A DNA stretch of 64,000 bases, taken from NCBI RefSeq assembly GCF_001482285.1, contig NZ_LOEP01000003.1, positions 1-64,000 of the forward strand, in the 5' to 3' direction. Below the pieces are notes generated by a model. The model saw nothing but the letters and a program-made list of their open reading frames with translations, did no database searches and was not told the DNA's origin. Positions 35,073 to 42,419 of this stretch are shown here, one piece after another. A program made the position numbers and the translations under genes. This DNA is from Haloferax sp. Q22 (GTDB lineage: Archaea > Halobacteriota > Halobacteria > Halobacteriales > Haloferacaceae). Numbering within the stretch: position 1 is the first letter of the stretch; each line of letters opens with the position of its first letter.

Positions 35073-35872
35073 TCTTCTTTTTTCCGGGAGAAGAAGCTGC
35101 TCTCTCGTATGTTCACACTCTCGCTATCTTGTCCGAGGTTTTGGTCCTCTGTTTCTTTCCAGTCTAGGTTTTCTTCGAGGCCTTGGTAGGTGACGAAGTG
35201 CTTGAAGTGAGGGGTTCCTGTGTATCGGGGGTGGATTCTTTGATCCCAGAGCACGTTGACGTCGTCAGGAAAGCTGTATTCCTCGAGTTTGGAATGAATC
35301 TTTTCCGTCGACTGTTTTTCTCCGCTGCACAGGAACAGTAGGACGGATTCAGGGTTTTCGCAGTTTCTGAGCGAGGTAAGTGGGTACGGACTTTTGTTTC
35401 GAGGGGTGTCGATGAACAGCTCCGAAACCAGTCCTTTGCCGGCGAAGATTTTGATGTCACCGTGGCCGAGATCGTGGACTGTCATCGGCATCATTGACTC
35501 GAAGACATCGGCTATGGCAGCTGAGATGAATCCCTGGAACAGGTAATCTACTTCGACGGGAACTAACAGGTTTACCTCGTCGACGAGCTCGGGTAATTGT
35601 GTAAGGCCTTCAGCGAAGAGTATGGAGATTCCTTGGTTGCGGTGGAGAAGTTCTCGGATCTGGTTCTCTGCGTCAGGTTCGGATAGGTCTGCGGATAGGA
35701 AGAAGAAGTCGTTTTCCTGGACGTCTTTGAAGCAGGCTGCGAGCTGTGGCTCTGTTCGTGCAGTGTAGCAATTGGCCTTGGTCTCTGTGTCGATGTTCCG
35801 GACTGCTTTCACCCCTGTCTCTCCTACTCCGATTACGGAGACACTGGGAGCCCACGAAGGTTTACCCGTCAT
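35069..35872 (-). CDS. FtsZ/tubulin-fold-like protein without GTP signature loop, copy 1
   Basis: 267 residues that line up with FtsZ by eye: a Rossmann start VSVIGVGETGVKAV (11-24) like the T1 loop; FFFLSADLS (about 69-77) where FtsZ has its strand before GGGTGTG, but that signature is replaced by LSEPDA; the helix-strand DEVNLLVPVE; the block FISAAIADVFESMMPMTVHDLGHGDI aligned with the FtsZ T7 region, keeping two aspartates; and C-terminal strands ESVLLFLCSG and VNVLWDQRI. Nucleotide binding is doubtful. The start overlaps its partner gene by four bases. Copy 2 is at 44458-45252. Fold call is inference. Confidence 0.65.
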   Translation of the reverse strand: MTGKPSWAPSVSVIGVGETGVKAVRNIDTETKANCYTARTEPQLAACFKDVQENDFFFLSADLSEPDAENQIRELLHRNQGISILFAEGLTQLPELVDEVNLLVPVEVDYLFQGFISAAIADVFESMMPMTVHDLGHGDIKIFAGKGLVSELFIDTPRNKSPYPLTSLRNCENPESVLLFLCSGEKQSTEKIHSKLEEYSFPDDVNVLWDQRIHPRYTGTPHFKHFVTYQGLEENLDWKETEDQNLGQDSESVNIRESSFFSRKKED

Positions 35873-36216
35873 TTGTAAACGGTTTTCCGGGAGAGGACGA
35901 GAACGTATCTTCCGCCTTCATCGGGTTCCTGCCTGTTTTCCGGTGTGTAGGCCTTTCTCTCGATGTCACTGGGTAGTTCGTCGTGGAGTTTCGCTCCTTT
36001 CTCCGCCAGGTCTTGGAACTGGCTGTGGGTGAGGACGTAAGGAGTTCCGTCGACGGGCGTGGCTACGAAGAAGAATTTGACCGAGTCCTGCCCTCTTTGT
36101 TCGTCTTCATCGAATTGTGCGGTGAGCCAGGTCTCTTCCTCGTCGACGTACCCGTACTTCTCCTCGACGGCAAGTAGTTGTGAGAGTTTTCTGACGTCAG
36201 CGACTTCGTCTTCCAT
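35869..36216 (-). CDS. partner of FtsZ-like protein, copy 1
   Basis: 115 residues from the ATG at 36216: helical start (DVRKLSQLLAVEEKYGYVDE), a strand-rich middle (VKFFFVATPVDGTPYVL), then QFQDLAEKGAKLHDELPSD. Homologous along its length to 45245-45595. First gene of a two-gene minus operon with the FtsZ-like protein, under shared promoter site 3. The function is unknown; fixed pairing suggests the two products act together. Confidence 0.72.
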   Translation of the reverse strand: MEDEVADVRKLSQLLAVEEKYGYVDEEETWLTAQFDEDEQRGQDSVKFFFVATPVDGTPYVLTHSQFQDLAEKGAKLHDELPSDIERKAYTPENRQEPDEGGRYVLVLSRKTVYK

Positions 36217-36229
36217 ACCTACCAGTACG

Positions 36230-36247
36230 TTTAGGCAGACGCATAAA
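36230..36247 (-). promoter_or_regulatory. shared inverted-repeat promoter element, site 3
   Basis: On the minus strand AATTTATG-CGTCTG-CCTAAA, ending 13 bases before the ATG at 36216. The TATA-like half is about 28 bases from the start, so this mRNA may be leaderless. Drives FtsZ-like module 1. Confidence 0.7.
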
Positions 36248-36321
36248 TTCTGAGGTTCCCTCAACAGCGAATCCGGGCCTCTGAAATACAATTAAAAAGA
36301 CGGCGAGGAAATACTGAAGCA

Positions 36322-36708
36322 GTGACTGACGAGTTCTCTTTCGATGCGGCAAGAAGGATTCTCGAGTCTGAAGACGTCTACAGCACCAACGATCTTGATG
36401 TCAGTGAGCGCCGTTTCTATACAGGTCTTGGCAGTACTCGTTTGGAGATCCAGTATTTCTACGGCGATGAATTGGCGGTAGGTGAGTACCACGAGAAGAC
36501 TCACGGTAGGGAGTACGTGGTGAAAACCCGTTTCTGTGTTTCAGAGGATCTGGAGGAATGGACGCCGTATCAGTTGAAAACGGAGGACGGCAGTGTGTAC
36601 GAGATCAGTGAGGATGAAGAATTGCTGGACGCGACTTTTGAGCAGATGAGGGAGTGGGATAACCGTCTTCAGGACGAGTTTCCTTCAGGCATAGTTACCA
36701 GGGTTTAG
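36322..36708 (+). CDS. third gene of FtsZ-like module, copy 1
   Basis: 128 residues, alpha/beta: DEFSFDAARRILESEDVYS, then RRFYTGLGSTRLEIQYF and WTPYQLKTEDGS. Divergent from the FtsZ-like pair and homologous end to end to 45701-46087. TTAAAAA at about 36292 is 27 bases before the GTG, so leaderless. The conserved divergent arrangement in both copies suggests a shared function or regulation. Family not recognised. Confidence 0.75.
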   Translation: MTDEFSFDAARRILESEDVYSTNDLDVSERRFYTGLGSTRLEIQYFYGDELAVGEYHEKTHGREYVVKTRFCVSEDLEEWTPYQLKTEDGSVYEISEDEELLDATFEQMREWDNRLQDEFPSGIVTRV

Positions 36709-37037
36709 TTTGAGGGTTTGTCTTTGTCTGGTGTCCAGTTGTCGAGTTCTTCGGCGGGTACGGTGTTTCTCACTGAGGTTTCCCAGTGCTGGTCGAGGAG
36801 GTCGTAGACCTGTTCAAACTCTTTGTTCAGAAGCAGGTCCTGAATGACCTTGGCCTGGTTGATACCGAGGTACACTGCGAGCTCTTCTCGGATGTTCGCG
36901 GTGATGTTGAAGTACGGGGCTGCCCCGGATTCTCCTTTGTCTGTACTGGCGTTCATATCGTCCTCGACTTTTTTCAGACGTTCGATTATGGTGTAGGCCT
37001 TGGGAATATCATGGTCGTCGTACAGTTCTTCATTCAT
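36705..37037 (-). CDS. unknown helical protein
   Basis: 110 residues, acidic and helical (KAYTIIERLKKVEDDMNAS; FNITANIREELAVYLGINQA). The second segment is helix-turn-helix-like. ATG start overlaps the stop of the mini zinc protein by four bases. Converges on the module-1 gene; their stops overlap (36705-36708). Confidence 0.7.
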   Translation of the reverse strand: MNEELYDDHDIPKAYTIIERLKKVEDDMNASTDKGESGAAPYFNITANIREELAVYLGINQAKVIQDLLLNKEFEQVYDLLDQHWETSVRNTVPAEELDNWTPDKDKPSN

Positions 37038-37144
37038 GCTTGATTTCGACTTCCGGGTTCGGTTTTGAGTGTGACGGGTTTCCCGCAGTCTGTGCAGAAC
37101 AGGTCGTGGTCGAACTCTTCCCGGCACCACGGACAGTAAGGCAT
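37034..37144 (-). CDS. 36-residue zinc-ribbon mini-protein
   Basis: A 36-residue frame from ATG at 37144 with CPWC at residues 4-7 and CTDC at 17-20, a minimal zinc knuckle. It is under shared promoter site 4 and overlaps the next gene by four bases (ATGA), as real operon partners do here. Function unknown. Confidence 0.65.
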   Translation of the reverse strand: MPYCPWCREEFDHDLFCTDCGKPVTLKTEPGSRNQA

Positions 37145-37169
37145 AGAAGTGTTTTAGGCTTTCTCAGTC

Positions 37170-37187
37170 TTTATGGTTTTGCATAAA
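37170..37187 (-). promoter_or_regulatory. shared inverted-repeat promoter element, site 4
   Basis: On the minus strand AATTTATG-CAAAAC-CATAAA, 25 bases before the ATG at 37144. Fourth of six matches to the shared element. Confidence 0.68.
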
Positions 37188-37316
37188 TTCGGGGTTTGGG
37201 TGTAATCGATTTGATTAAACAGAAAGCTGAAGGGTTCTTTGAGAACTATCGGTAGACAGAGTAAGTGCTTCCCATAGCCCCTTTCTTTTAAAAATGCTAA
37301 TTCCTCACCAGTCATT

Positions 37317-37487
37317 ATGCCAGCGGTCTACTGCGATTACTGCGATCAAGGATTCGAGCAGAAAACAGCAGCAGCTGAACACGAGGAGAAAGAGCACTCA
37401 GATGGCGAAGAAAAACTGCTACACGCCAGAATCCCTGGAGTCGCCGGTCTCTATCACATGTTCTCTTGGATTCGGAAAAGGACTTGA
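37317..37487 (+). CDS. small C2H2 zinc-finger protein
   Basis: 56 residues from ATG 37317: a C2H2-like finger YCDYCDQGFEQKTAAAEHEE with the second His after EKEH, then a short basic tail. CTTTTAAAAA at 37284-37293 is about 28 bases upstream, so leaderless. Its 3' end overlaps the convergent gene at 37454 by 34 bases. Haloarchaea have many such mini-proteins. Confidence 0.6.
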   Translation: MPAVYCDYCDQGFEQKTAAAEHEEKEHSDGEEKLLHARIPGVAGLYHMFSWIRKRT

Positions 37488-38248
37488 GCAGAGTGTTGGG
37501 CTTGTTCTCGGTAGTCTTCCATCTCTTCCTCGGTAATACTGGTTTCTATGGAGTGGGCCTCTGCGTTCGCATCCTGTCGGAAAGAATCCAGTTCGTCGAT
37601 GAAATCGCTGTCAAGGCCTGAAGACAGATGTTCGAAGTCGCCTAAGTTTTTCTCGAAGTTGCTGATGAGTGTGCTGAAGTTCTGAAACCGTCTGTTGTCC
37701 GGGAGGTAGTACAGATCTATCTCTTGTTTCCCGTACTCCTTCCGGAGGATGTCGATGATCAGGTTTTCCAGTAGTTTCCGTGTCAAGACGAGCGTGGCGT
37801 CGTTAACCCCGAGGCTGTAGCACTGGTTGATGTCGTCGACGAGATCTGGATAGAATGTACCTGGGACGTTGTTGATGTCGATAAACTGTTCGGAGCGGAA
37901 TGCGGTGTGGAGAACTTCTGTACCGGGATTCTGGTTTTCCAAGATTTCTAGAGCCGGGTATTTTTCCAGGGTATCCGTGTCGGTGTCGGCCAATGTGTAG
38001 ATCCGTTTCATGACTCCGACTGCTTTGTCTTCGTCTTCCTCGGCTACTTCTCTGAGAAACTGGGTTGTGTTGGCTTGTTGGTCGTTGTCCCTGTGGTCCC
38101 AGCTGGCGTGGAACCGGTCGATATCTTTCAGGGTGTCGTTGACGCCGAACTCTGTAGCAGCCATCACCCAGTCGTTAGTATCTAAGTCTGTACTAACGGC
38201 AAACCGGGAGAACTGACCGATAAGAGCCTCCATAGGATTCTGAGACAT
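37454..38248 (-). CDS. DUF4145/HEPN-like protein
   Basis: 264 residues. The C-terminal 130 residues resemble DUF4145/HEPN proteins: LVDDINQCYSLGVNDATLVL, then TRKLLENLIIDILRKEYG and the late FRQDANAEAHSIE, where HEPN-type proteins carry the conserved R/N/H residues. N-terminal half is helical and unassigned. HEPN proteins often act in RNA cleavage and defence; that is inference. Single minus-strand gene divergent from the HTH gene at 38339. Confidence 0.72.
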   Translation of the reverse strand: MSQNPMEALIGQFSRFAVSTDLDTNDWVMAATEFGVNDTLKDIDRFHASWDHRDNDQQANTTQFLREVAEEDEDKAVGVMKRIYTLADTDTDTLEKYPALEILENQNPGTEVLHTAFRSEQFIDINNVPGTFYPDLVDDINQCYSLGVNDATLVLTRKLLENLIIDILRKEYGKQEIDLYYLPDNRRFQNFSTLISNFEKNLGDFEHLSSGLDSDFIDELDSFRQDANAEAHSIETSITEEEMEDYREQAQHSAQVLFRIQENM

Positions 38249-38292
38249 AAGCGGTTGTAGAGTAGTTGGTAACCTGAAGGCATCGGACCAGT

Positions 38293-38310
38293 CAGGATTA
38301 GGTATAAAAA
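38293..38310 (+). promoter_or_regulatory. TATA promoter identical to that at 31.6 kb
   Basis: AGGATTAGGTATAAAAA, the same as at 31599-31615, with the TATA centre about 32 bases before the ATG at 38339. The identity extends beyond the TATA box, so it may be a shared activator site or a duplicated promoter. Confidence 0.65.
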
Positions 38311-38338
38311 TATTGATGAGTTCTGTTAATGTAGGAAA

Positions 38339-38701
38339 ATGTCAGAAACATCTGAAGCGGTCGAAATGGTTGACCCGGAAAAAATGGAGAAACTGATAGA
38401 AGGCCTGCAAAAAGCAGGGTTCAAAAACGCGATGTCGGTCCCAGCAGACACATTCTTAGACATTATGACGCCGAAGAAGCTGGAGTTGATCGACCAGTTG
38501 AGAGAGGATAGTTACGAGTCGATCAGGGATCTAGCTGAGAGTGTCGGTAGAGAGTCAAGTGCTGTAAAACGAGATCTTAATGTTCTCAGCAAGTACGGGA
38601 TTATAGGCTTGGAGCCGCAGGGTAACAGGAAAATCCCGAAGTTGGAAAGCAGCTACCTTGTAGTCCGGCCTATCGAACTCAAGGGTGAAAAACAGCAGTG
38701 A
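38339..38701 (+). CDS. winged-helix regulator (HVO_A0114-like)
   Basis: 120 residues. The HTH is clear: MTPKKLELIDQLREDSYESI, then RDLAESVGRESSAVKRDLNV as the recognition region and LSKYGIIGLEPQGNR as the wing, like the haloarchaeal HVO_A0114 group of MarR-like regulators. An N-terminal helical extension of 45 residues precedes it. Heads the 38.3-42.3 kb operon; a natural candidate for an element regulator. Confidence 0.82.
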   Translation: MSETSEAVEMVDPEKMEKLIEGLQKAGFKNAMSVPADTFLDIMTPKKLELIDQLREDSYESIRDLAESVGRESSAVKRDLNVLSKYGIIGLEPQGNRKIPKLESSYLVVRPIELKGEKQQ

Positions 38702-39027
38702 GTGAGGCCGATTTAGCTGAAGAGATCTGCGAAGAACTGGGACTGGACTATAACAGGGTTTTCGCTGAACTTGAGGTGAAGGTCAGTACTGCTTTCCTCG
38801 AAGCAGTTCACGAAGAAATCGTCGAAAACGAGGACGAGACTCGGGATGTCGGTGAGGCCGTGGACTATGAAGAAGCGTATGATGGTCCTCTCGACTTGAT
38901 TAGCGGGATGAAGGCGCAGGTTCGAGGTACTGACCTGAACTCGGTTGGTTGGAGCATCTTCGAATCAGAATTTCTGCAGGATCTGGACGCCTTGGAAGAG
39001 ATGATCGAGGAGCGTGATAGCCAGTGA
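38698..39027 (+). CDS. acidic helical protein, unknown
   Basis: 109 residues, helical and acidic (LAEEICEELGLDYNRVFAEL). Unrecognised. GTG start overlaps the previous stop by four bases and the end overlaps the next gene in the same way. Confidence 0.68.
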   Translation: MSEADLAEEICEELGLDYNRVFAELEVKVSTAFLEAVHEEIVENEDETRDVGEAVDYEEAYDGPLDLISGMKAQVRGTDLNSVGWSIFESEFLQDLDALEEMIEERDSQ

Positions 39028-39698
39028 GTGATGTAACGCTGGATCAGGATAACCTCCTGTGCAAAGAGGAGGTCGTAGAGGCCAAGGAAGATCTGGATGA
39101 GGAAAGCACTGAAGTCTTGGAGAAGTACATCAGCAAACTTGCCAGCTACTCTAAGCAGGAAATGTCTGGGAAGCCTCGACTCAGCACGCCTGAGTACTAC
39201 CAGTTGAGAAAGGAGGTTCTCCCAGAGATGTTCCCTGACAGGGACGTGAGTCTCCAAGATCTCCGCAGGGCCATTCGCGTTCATTTCCACGATGGCCGTG
39301 TTCCTGACGAGGCACTCAACAAGGACGCAGGCAGAGGTGAAAACCTGAGAACGGCCCAAGGTTTGGAAGCTAGATCTACAGAGGAAGACGACATTGATCT
39401 CGGAGGCCTTCCTGAAGAAGTGCAGGAACAGTTGGAGGACATTGATTTTGAATCGGGTGAGGAGCTGTTGGGACGGTTCCACCTGTACTTGACCAACGAG
39501 ACCGGATTGTCTCCCGGCGATACCGTTGACTACGTCCGGGAGATGGACTACCAGCTCGGATTAAACCCTGACGACCACCCCTCGAAGCAGTATACTCACG
39601 AGGACGAGCTCACTTCCTCCGCCCGAGACCAGTTCAGCAAGTTCCTTGACTCCAGCTACGCAGAAAAAACAGAGAAAGACTCAGAAGAAGGTGTATAG
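39024..39698 (+). CDS. unknown protein with integrase-N-like C-terminus
   Basis: 224 residues. The first 120 are helical and charged. The C-terminal segment (LLGRFHLYLTNETGLSPGDT, then VDYVREMDYQLGL) resembles the core-binding domain of tyrosine recombinases, as does the protein at 34386, but no catalytic Arg-His-Arg-Tyr domain follows. GTG start with four-base overlap. Confidence 0.68.
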   Translation: MSDVTLDQDNLLCKEEVVEAKEDLDEESTEVLEKYISKLASYSKQEMSGKPRLSTPEYYQLRKEVLPEMFPDRDVSLQDLRRAIRVHFHDGRVPDEALNKDAGRGENLRTAQGLEARSTEEDDIDLGGLPEEVQEQLEDIDFESGEELLGRFHLYLTNETGLSPGDTVDYVREMDYQLGLNPDDHPSKQYTHEDELTSSARDQFSKFLDSSYAEKTEKDSEEGV

Positions 39699-39703
39699 AT
39701 GCT

Positions 39704-40393
39704 ATGGAATTACCAGGATCAGAAGACAAGACGTATGATGATATCTTAGAGCTCATCGACGAGTGTCGAGAGCAGGACAAACTTCTCAAAATCAAGGTTG
39801 ACGCCACCAAACACCAAGACGCTGAGTATCAGGACGTCTACGCCACGAAACTGTATGATATTCCTGAGAAAGACGGGGAGATGTTCATGACCTACGCCAC
39901 AGGGAAAGTATTCAATAAAGAGGGTTTCTGGTCGGAGAAGGCGCTTCACGACATGATGAAGCACCAGTACGAAGCTGAGGTCATCGACATCACCGACATT
40001 GAAGACGACGATGTGAAGTCCAGGTTGAAGAGCTGGATGCTGAAGGGAAACCCTCTGCAGGAGGTCCACGTCTTCGTGAAGCACAGGGACGACGGCAGGT
40101 ATAAAGACGAGTGGCAGTACCAGCGAGGTCCTGACGAGGAGACTATAAGGGAAAACGAAGGTCTTCCAGAGCCAGGTTCAGGTCAAGAACCGGTCTACAT
40201 CCATCTCGGCTCCTACCGTGAAGTCAGGGAAAACGCTGAAGAACTTGCTGAGGAGCATGACTTCGACTACAGGAAAGAGGCCGAAGGAGCTCGTAAACTT
40301 GTAGAGCAGGCAGGCCTTCAGCTTGGCACTCACGGTATTCAGATCCTCAAAGATGAACTGGAAGACGAGGATGCAGAGGGTGATAAGAACTGA
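39704..40393 (+). CDS. unknown alpha/beta protein
   Basis: 229 residues, acidic, with strand-rich regions (LLKIKVDATKHQDAEYQDVY; EVHVFVKHRDDGRYKDEWQY) and a helical tail. Unrecognised. ATG starts five bases after the previous stop. Its end (GGTGATAAGAACTGA) is shared in sequence with the end of the gene at 49330-49527 because both precede duplicated segments. Confidence 0.72.
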   Translation: MELPGSEDKTYDDILELIDECREQDKLLKIKVDATKHQDAEYQDVYATKLYDIPEKDGEMFMTYATGKVFNKEGFWSEKALHDMMKHQYEAEVIDITDIEDDDVKSRLKSWMLKGNPLQEVHVFVKHRDDGRYKDEWQYQRGPDEETIRENEGLPEPGSGQEPVYIHLGSYREVRENAEELAEEHDFDYRKEAEGARKLVEQAGLQLGTHGIQILKDELEDEDAEGDKN

Positions 40394-40812
40394 TTTCTGA
40401 CGATGAGAAGATCCGGCGTATTGAGAACATAGAAGGCGTCTACTTCAACATTCACGCGAAGAACCGGGCAAAGCATCGTGTCGGACTCAACCCGTGGACG
40501 CCGAAAGAGTACGAGGAAAAGATCGTCAAGCAGGAACCCGACTTTTACTGGGATAGTGAGTACGAGAACTACCAGGCTGTTTTCGAGGAAGTGGTGTTCC
40601 CGTTTTCCTTGGAACTGCATGATGACCGGCCAGGGCTCTTGGCAAAAGCTGAGTCAGCACTGCCTCCTCAGGACGGTTACCGAGAGGAGAATGACCGTTT
40701 CACCTTGTTGAAGAGGGGGAGCGGTTCGAGTGCTCGCAGACCGAGAGATAAGGTCTCGTTGGAAGCAACAGCAGATATTGAACGGGAAAGCGTAGGAGGT
40801 GGTAGCTCTTGA
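40390..40812 (+). CDS. duplicated-segment gene 1, CTG start, copy A
   Basis: 140 residues from CTG 40390 (CTGA overlap, 6 bases after GGTGA). No standard start exists before residue 68. The reading is supported by copy B at 49524-49928, where the same residues (ISDDEKIRRIENIEGVYFNI) are kept with synonymous differences. The C-terminus differs after the LLKRG block, where copy A has shifted frame relative to copy B. Function unknown. Confidence 0.72.
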   Translation: MISDDEKIRRIENIEGVYFNIHAKNRAKHRVGLNPWTPKEYEEKIVKQEPDFYWDSEYENYQAVFEEVVFPFSLELHDDRPGLLAKAESALPPQDGYREENDRFTLLKRGSGSSARRPRDKVSLEATADIERESVGGGSS

Positions 40813-40964
40813 AGCGGTTTCTGTTGGTGACGAATGCCGGTGCAAGCGGTTCTACCTGGCATATCTTTAGAAAAGGTGAGGAAGAGTGTATCTGCAGGAC
40901 CCATTCGCATATCGGTCTGAATCGGAACACGCCGAAGAAGCAGGTGAGAATCCTCAGTGAGTGA
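40809..40964 (+). CDS. duplicated-segment gene 2, truncated copy A
   Basis: 51 residues from TTG 40809 (TTGA overlap): KRFLLVTNAGASGSTWHIFR, then CICRTHSHIGLNRNTPKK. Identical to the first 45 residues of the 123-residue protein at 49944-50315, but here the frame ends early and lacks the C2H2 finger. The break point coincides with the end of the duplicated DNA, so this copy is probably a remnant. Confidence 0.65.
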   Translation: MKRFLLVTNAGASGSTWHIFRKGEEECICRTHSHIGLNRNTPKKQVRILSE

Positions 40965-41580
40965 TTATGACGACCCGGTTGTCGGTGTTTTAGCTGATGT
41001 CTTCAGTGAGGCGGATGATGATAGACTGCCTGACGATACCCTGTGGTTCAGTGATGGCTGTACTTTGGCCGATGAACTTTCAGCCAGGATCAGAGATCTC
41101 CCGCAATGGAGAGAGACGGACGTAGATCTAGAGGATGTCCTGGACGAATTGGATGTGGAAGTCCCAACCGCCGCATTATTGGTAGAAACAGATAATGATG
41201 GTTACCATCTCTTCCATGGTACAAATCAGGCTGATAGTTACTACAGTAAGAAAAAAAGAGTAGCAAGAGATCTTAACAAACCTAATGGATGGATTCCTGA
41301 TGAATTGAATAGAGATGAGCTTCATCGTTCCGAAGACGTTGAGGAGGCACTTGAAGAAGCCGTACAGCAGGCTCGGCAACAGGAACGCCGCCGCATCCTT
41401 GAGAAGATAGACAATCTTAGAGAATCTTATAAAGAGGAGATAGATAGAATTGAAAGGAAGCATCTTCTTTCTGATTCTGAGTTAGATCATAGCGATGCTA
41501 ATCTTTTGAGAAAGTTTGAAGCAAAAAAGATAGATTCTCTTAGAGAGCTTGAGGAAGAGGTGAAGGCCTCCGATGAGTGA
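40957..41580 (+). CDS. unknown protein with coiled-coil C-terminus
   Basis: 207 residues: acidic alpha/beta N-terminal half, then a long charged helix from about 130 (ALEEAVQQARQQERRRILEK). Nucleotides 41180-41560 are clearly more A/T-rich than the flanks. Unrecognised. GTG start with eight-base overlap. Confidence 0.7.
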   Translation: MSDYDDPVVGVLADVFSEADDDRLPDDTLWFSDGCTLADELSARIRDLPQWRETDVDLEDVLDELDVEVPTAALLVETDNDGYHLFHGTNQADSYYSKKKRVARDLNKPNGWIPDELNRDELHRSEDVEEALEEAVQQARQQERRRILEKIDNLRESYKEEIDRIERKHLLSDSELDHSDANLLRKFEAKKIDSLRELEEEVKASDE

Positions 41581-42172
41581 TGCAGAAAACAGCTCCAAGT
41601 TTACTCAGGAGTCCTTGTTTACGTATATCGGTGATCCGGTAGAGCAGAACATGGTTTTCCTGGAGAAGGGTGATGTCGTCCGTTATGAGAAGTATGGGAA
41701 GGAGATGGAGGCCTTCTTCGTAGCCGCTGACCCGGATACGAACGAGGTCAAGATCCGGAAGACCGACGATTTCTATGATTACATCAAGTTAGAGAGTATC
41801 AAGGAGAAGGTCGAAGACCCGGACATCCAGGAAGGGTTCATCCCGGAACGAGACCTGGAAAAGAGGCCGGAGTTGAGCGATGAAATCAGTGTAGACTGGT
41901 TGGGAGGAGGCCTGGAGATCACTGTCTCGGAGTTCGAGATCCCGGAAGGTACTATCGAAATCTTGGTCGGGTACAACACACCGGTTATCGGGACGAGAAA
42001 TTACGAGCACCTGCTTTCGGAGGCCCATCTGACACTTGCTGGTCCGAAAACTCTCAACCGGCGGTACAGATACAGCACGAGACTGGCAAACCTGAACGAC
42101 CTATTGGAGGACAGTAACGAGGCCTACCCGTTGCATCCAGTAGCAGCTGCACGAGGTGACAAGCCAGAGTGA
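41573..42172 (+). CDS. paralogue B of 33.0/41.6 kb pair, extended
   Basis: 199 residues. Residues 8-90 match the protein at 32938-33240 almost exactly; residues 100-199 add a second beta-rich domain (ISVDWLGGGLEITVSEFEIP, then VGYNTPVIGTRNYEHLL). The extra domain shows what the shorter copy lost or never had. Function unknown. Overlaps the preceding gene by eight bases. Confidence 0.75.
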   Translation: MSDAENSSKFTQESLFTYIGDPVEQNMVFLEKGDVVRYEKYGKEMEAFFVAADPDTNEVKIRKTDDFYDYIKLESIKEKVEDPDIQEGFIPERDLEKRPELSDEISVDWLGGGLEITVSEFEIPEGTIEILVGYNTPVIGTRNYEHLLSEAHLTLAGPKTLNRRYRYSTRLANLNDLLEDSNEAYPLHPVAAARGDKPE

Positions 42173-42315
42173 GAAGAAAGAAGACTCCACACGAGGAACG
42201 GCTGCAGAAACTGTACGGTTTAACCGATAAAGAAATCAGGGAGATCAGGAAGGCCTCAACAGTTTCGCAGCAGGAGGCGGTGGTTCGTGAGGCCTTGGCA
42301 AAAACTATCCATTAA
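42169..42315 (+). CDS. 48-residue basic protein
   Basis: 48 residues from GTG 42169 (four-base overlap): RRKKTPHEERLQKLYGLTDK, then EIREIRKASTVSQQEAVVRE, helical and basic, possibly DNA-binding. Last gene of the 38.3-42.3 kb operon and followed by a hairpin with a T-run. Confidence 0.65.
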   Translation: MRRKKTPHEERLQKLYGLTDKEIREIRKASTVSQQEAVVREALAKTIH

Positions 42316-42316
42316 G

Positions 42317-42350
42317 ATCTGGGATTGAGGGTTCTCTATTCCCAGATTTT
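42317..42350 (+). terminator. hairpin plus T-run
   Basis: ATCTGGGA (42317-42324) pairs with TCCCAGAT (42340-42347), followed by TTT. Ends the operon that starts at 38339. Confidence 0.65.
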
Positions 42351-42419
42351 GAGAAAACGGTTTGGAGAAGGTATAAAAAAGACCATCGATGGTTATTTAG
42401 TATTGGTGATACTTTTTCG

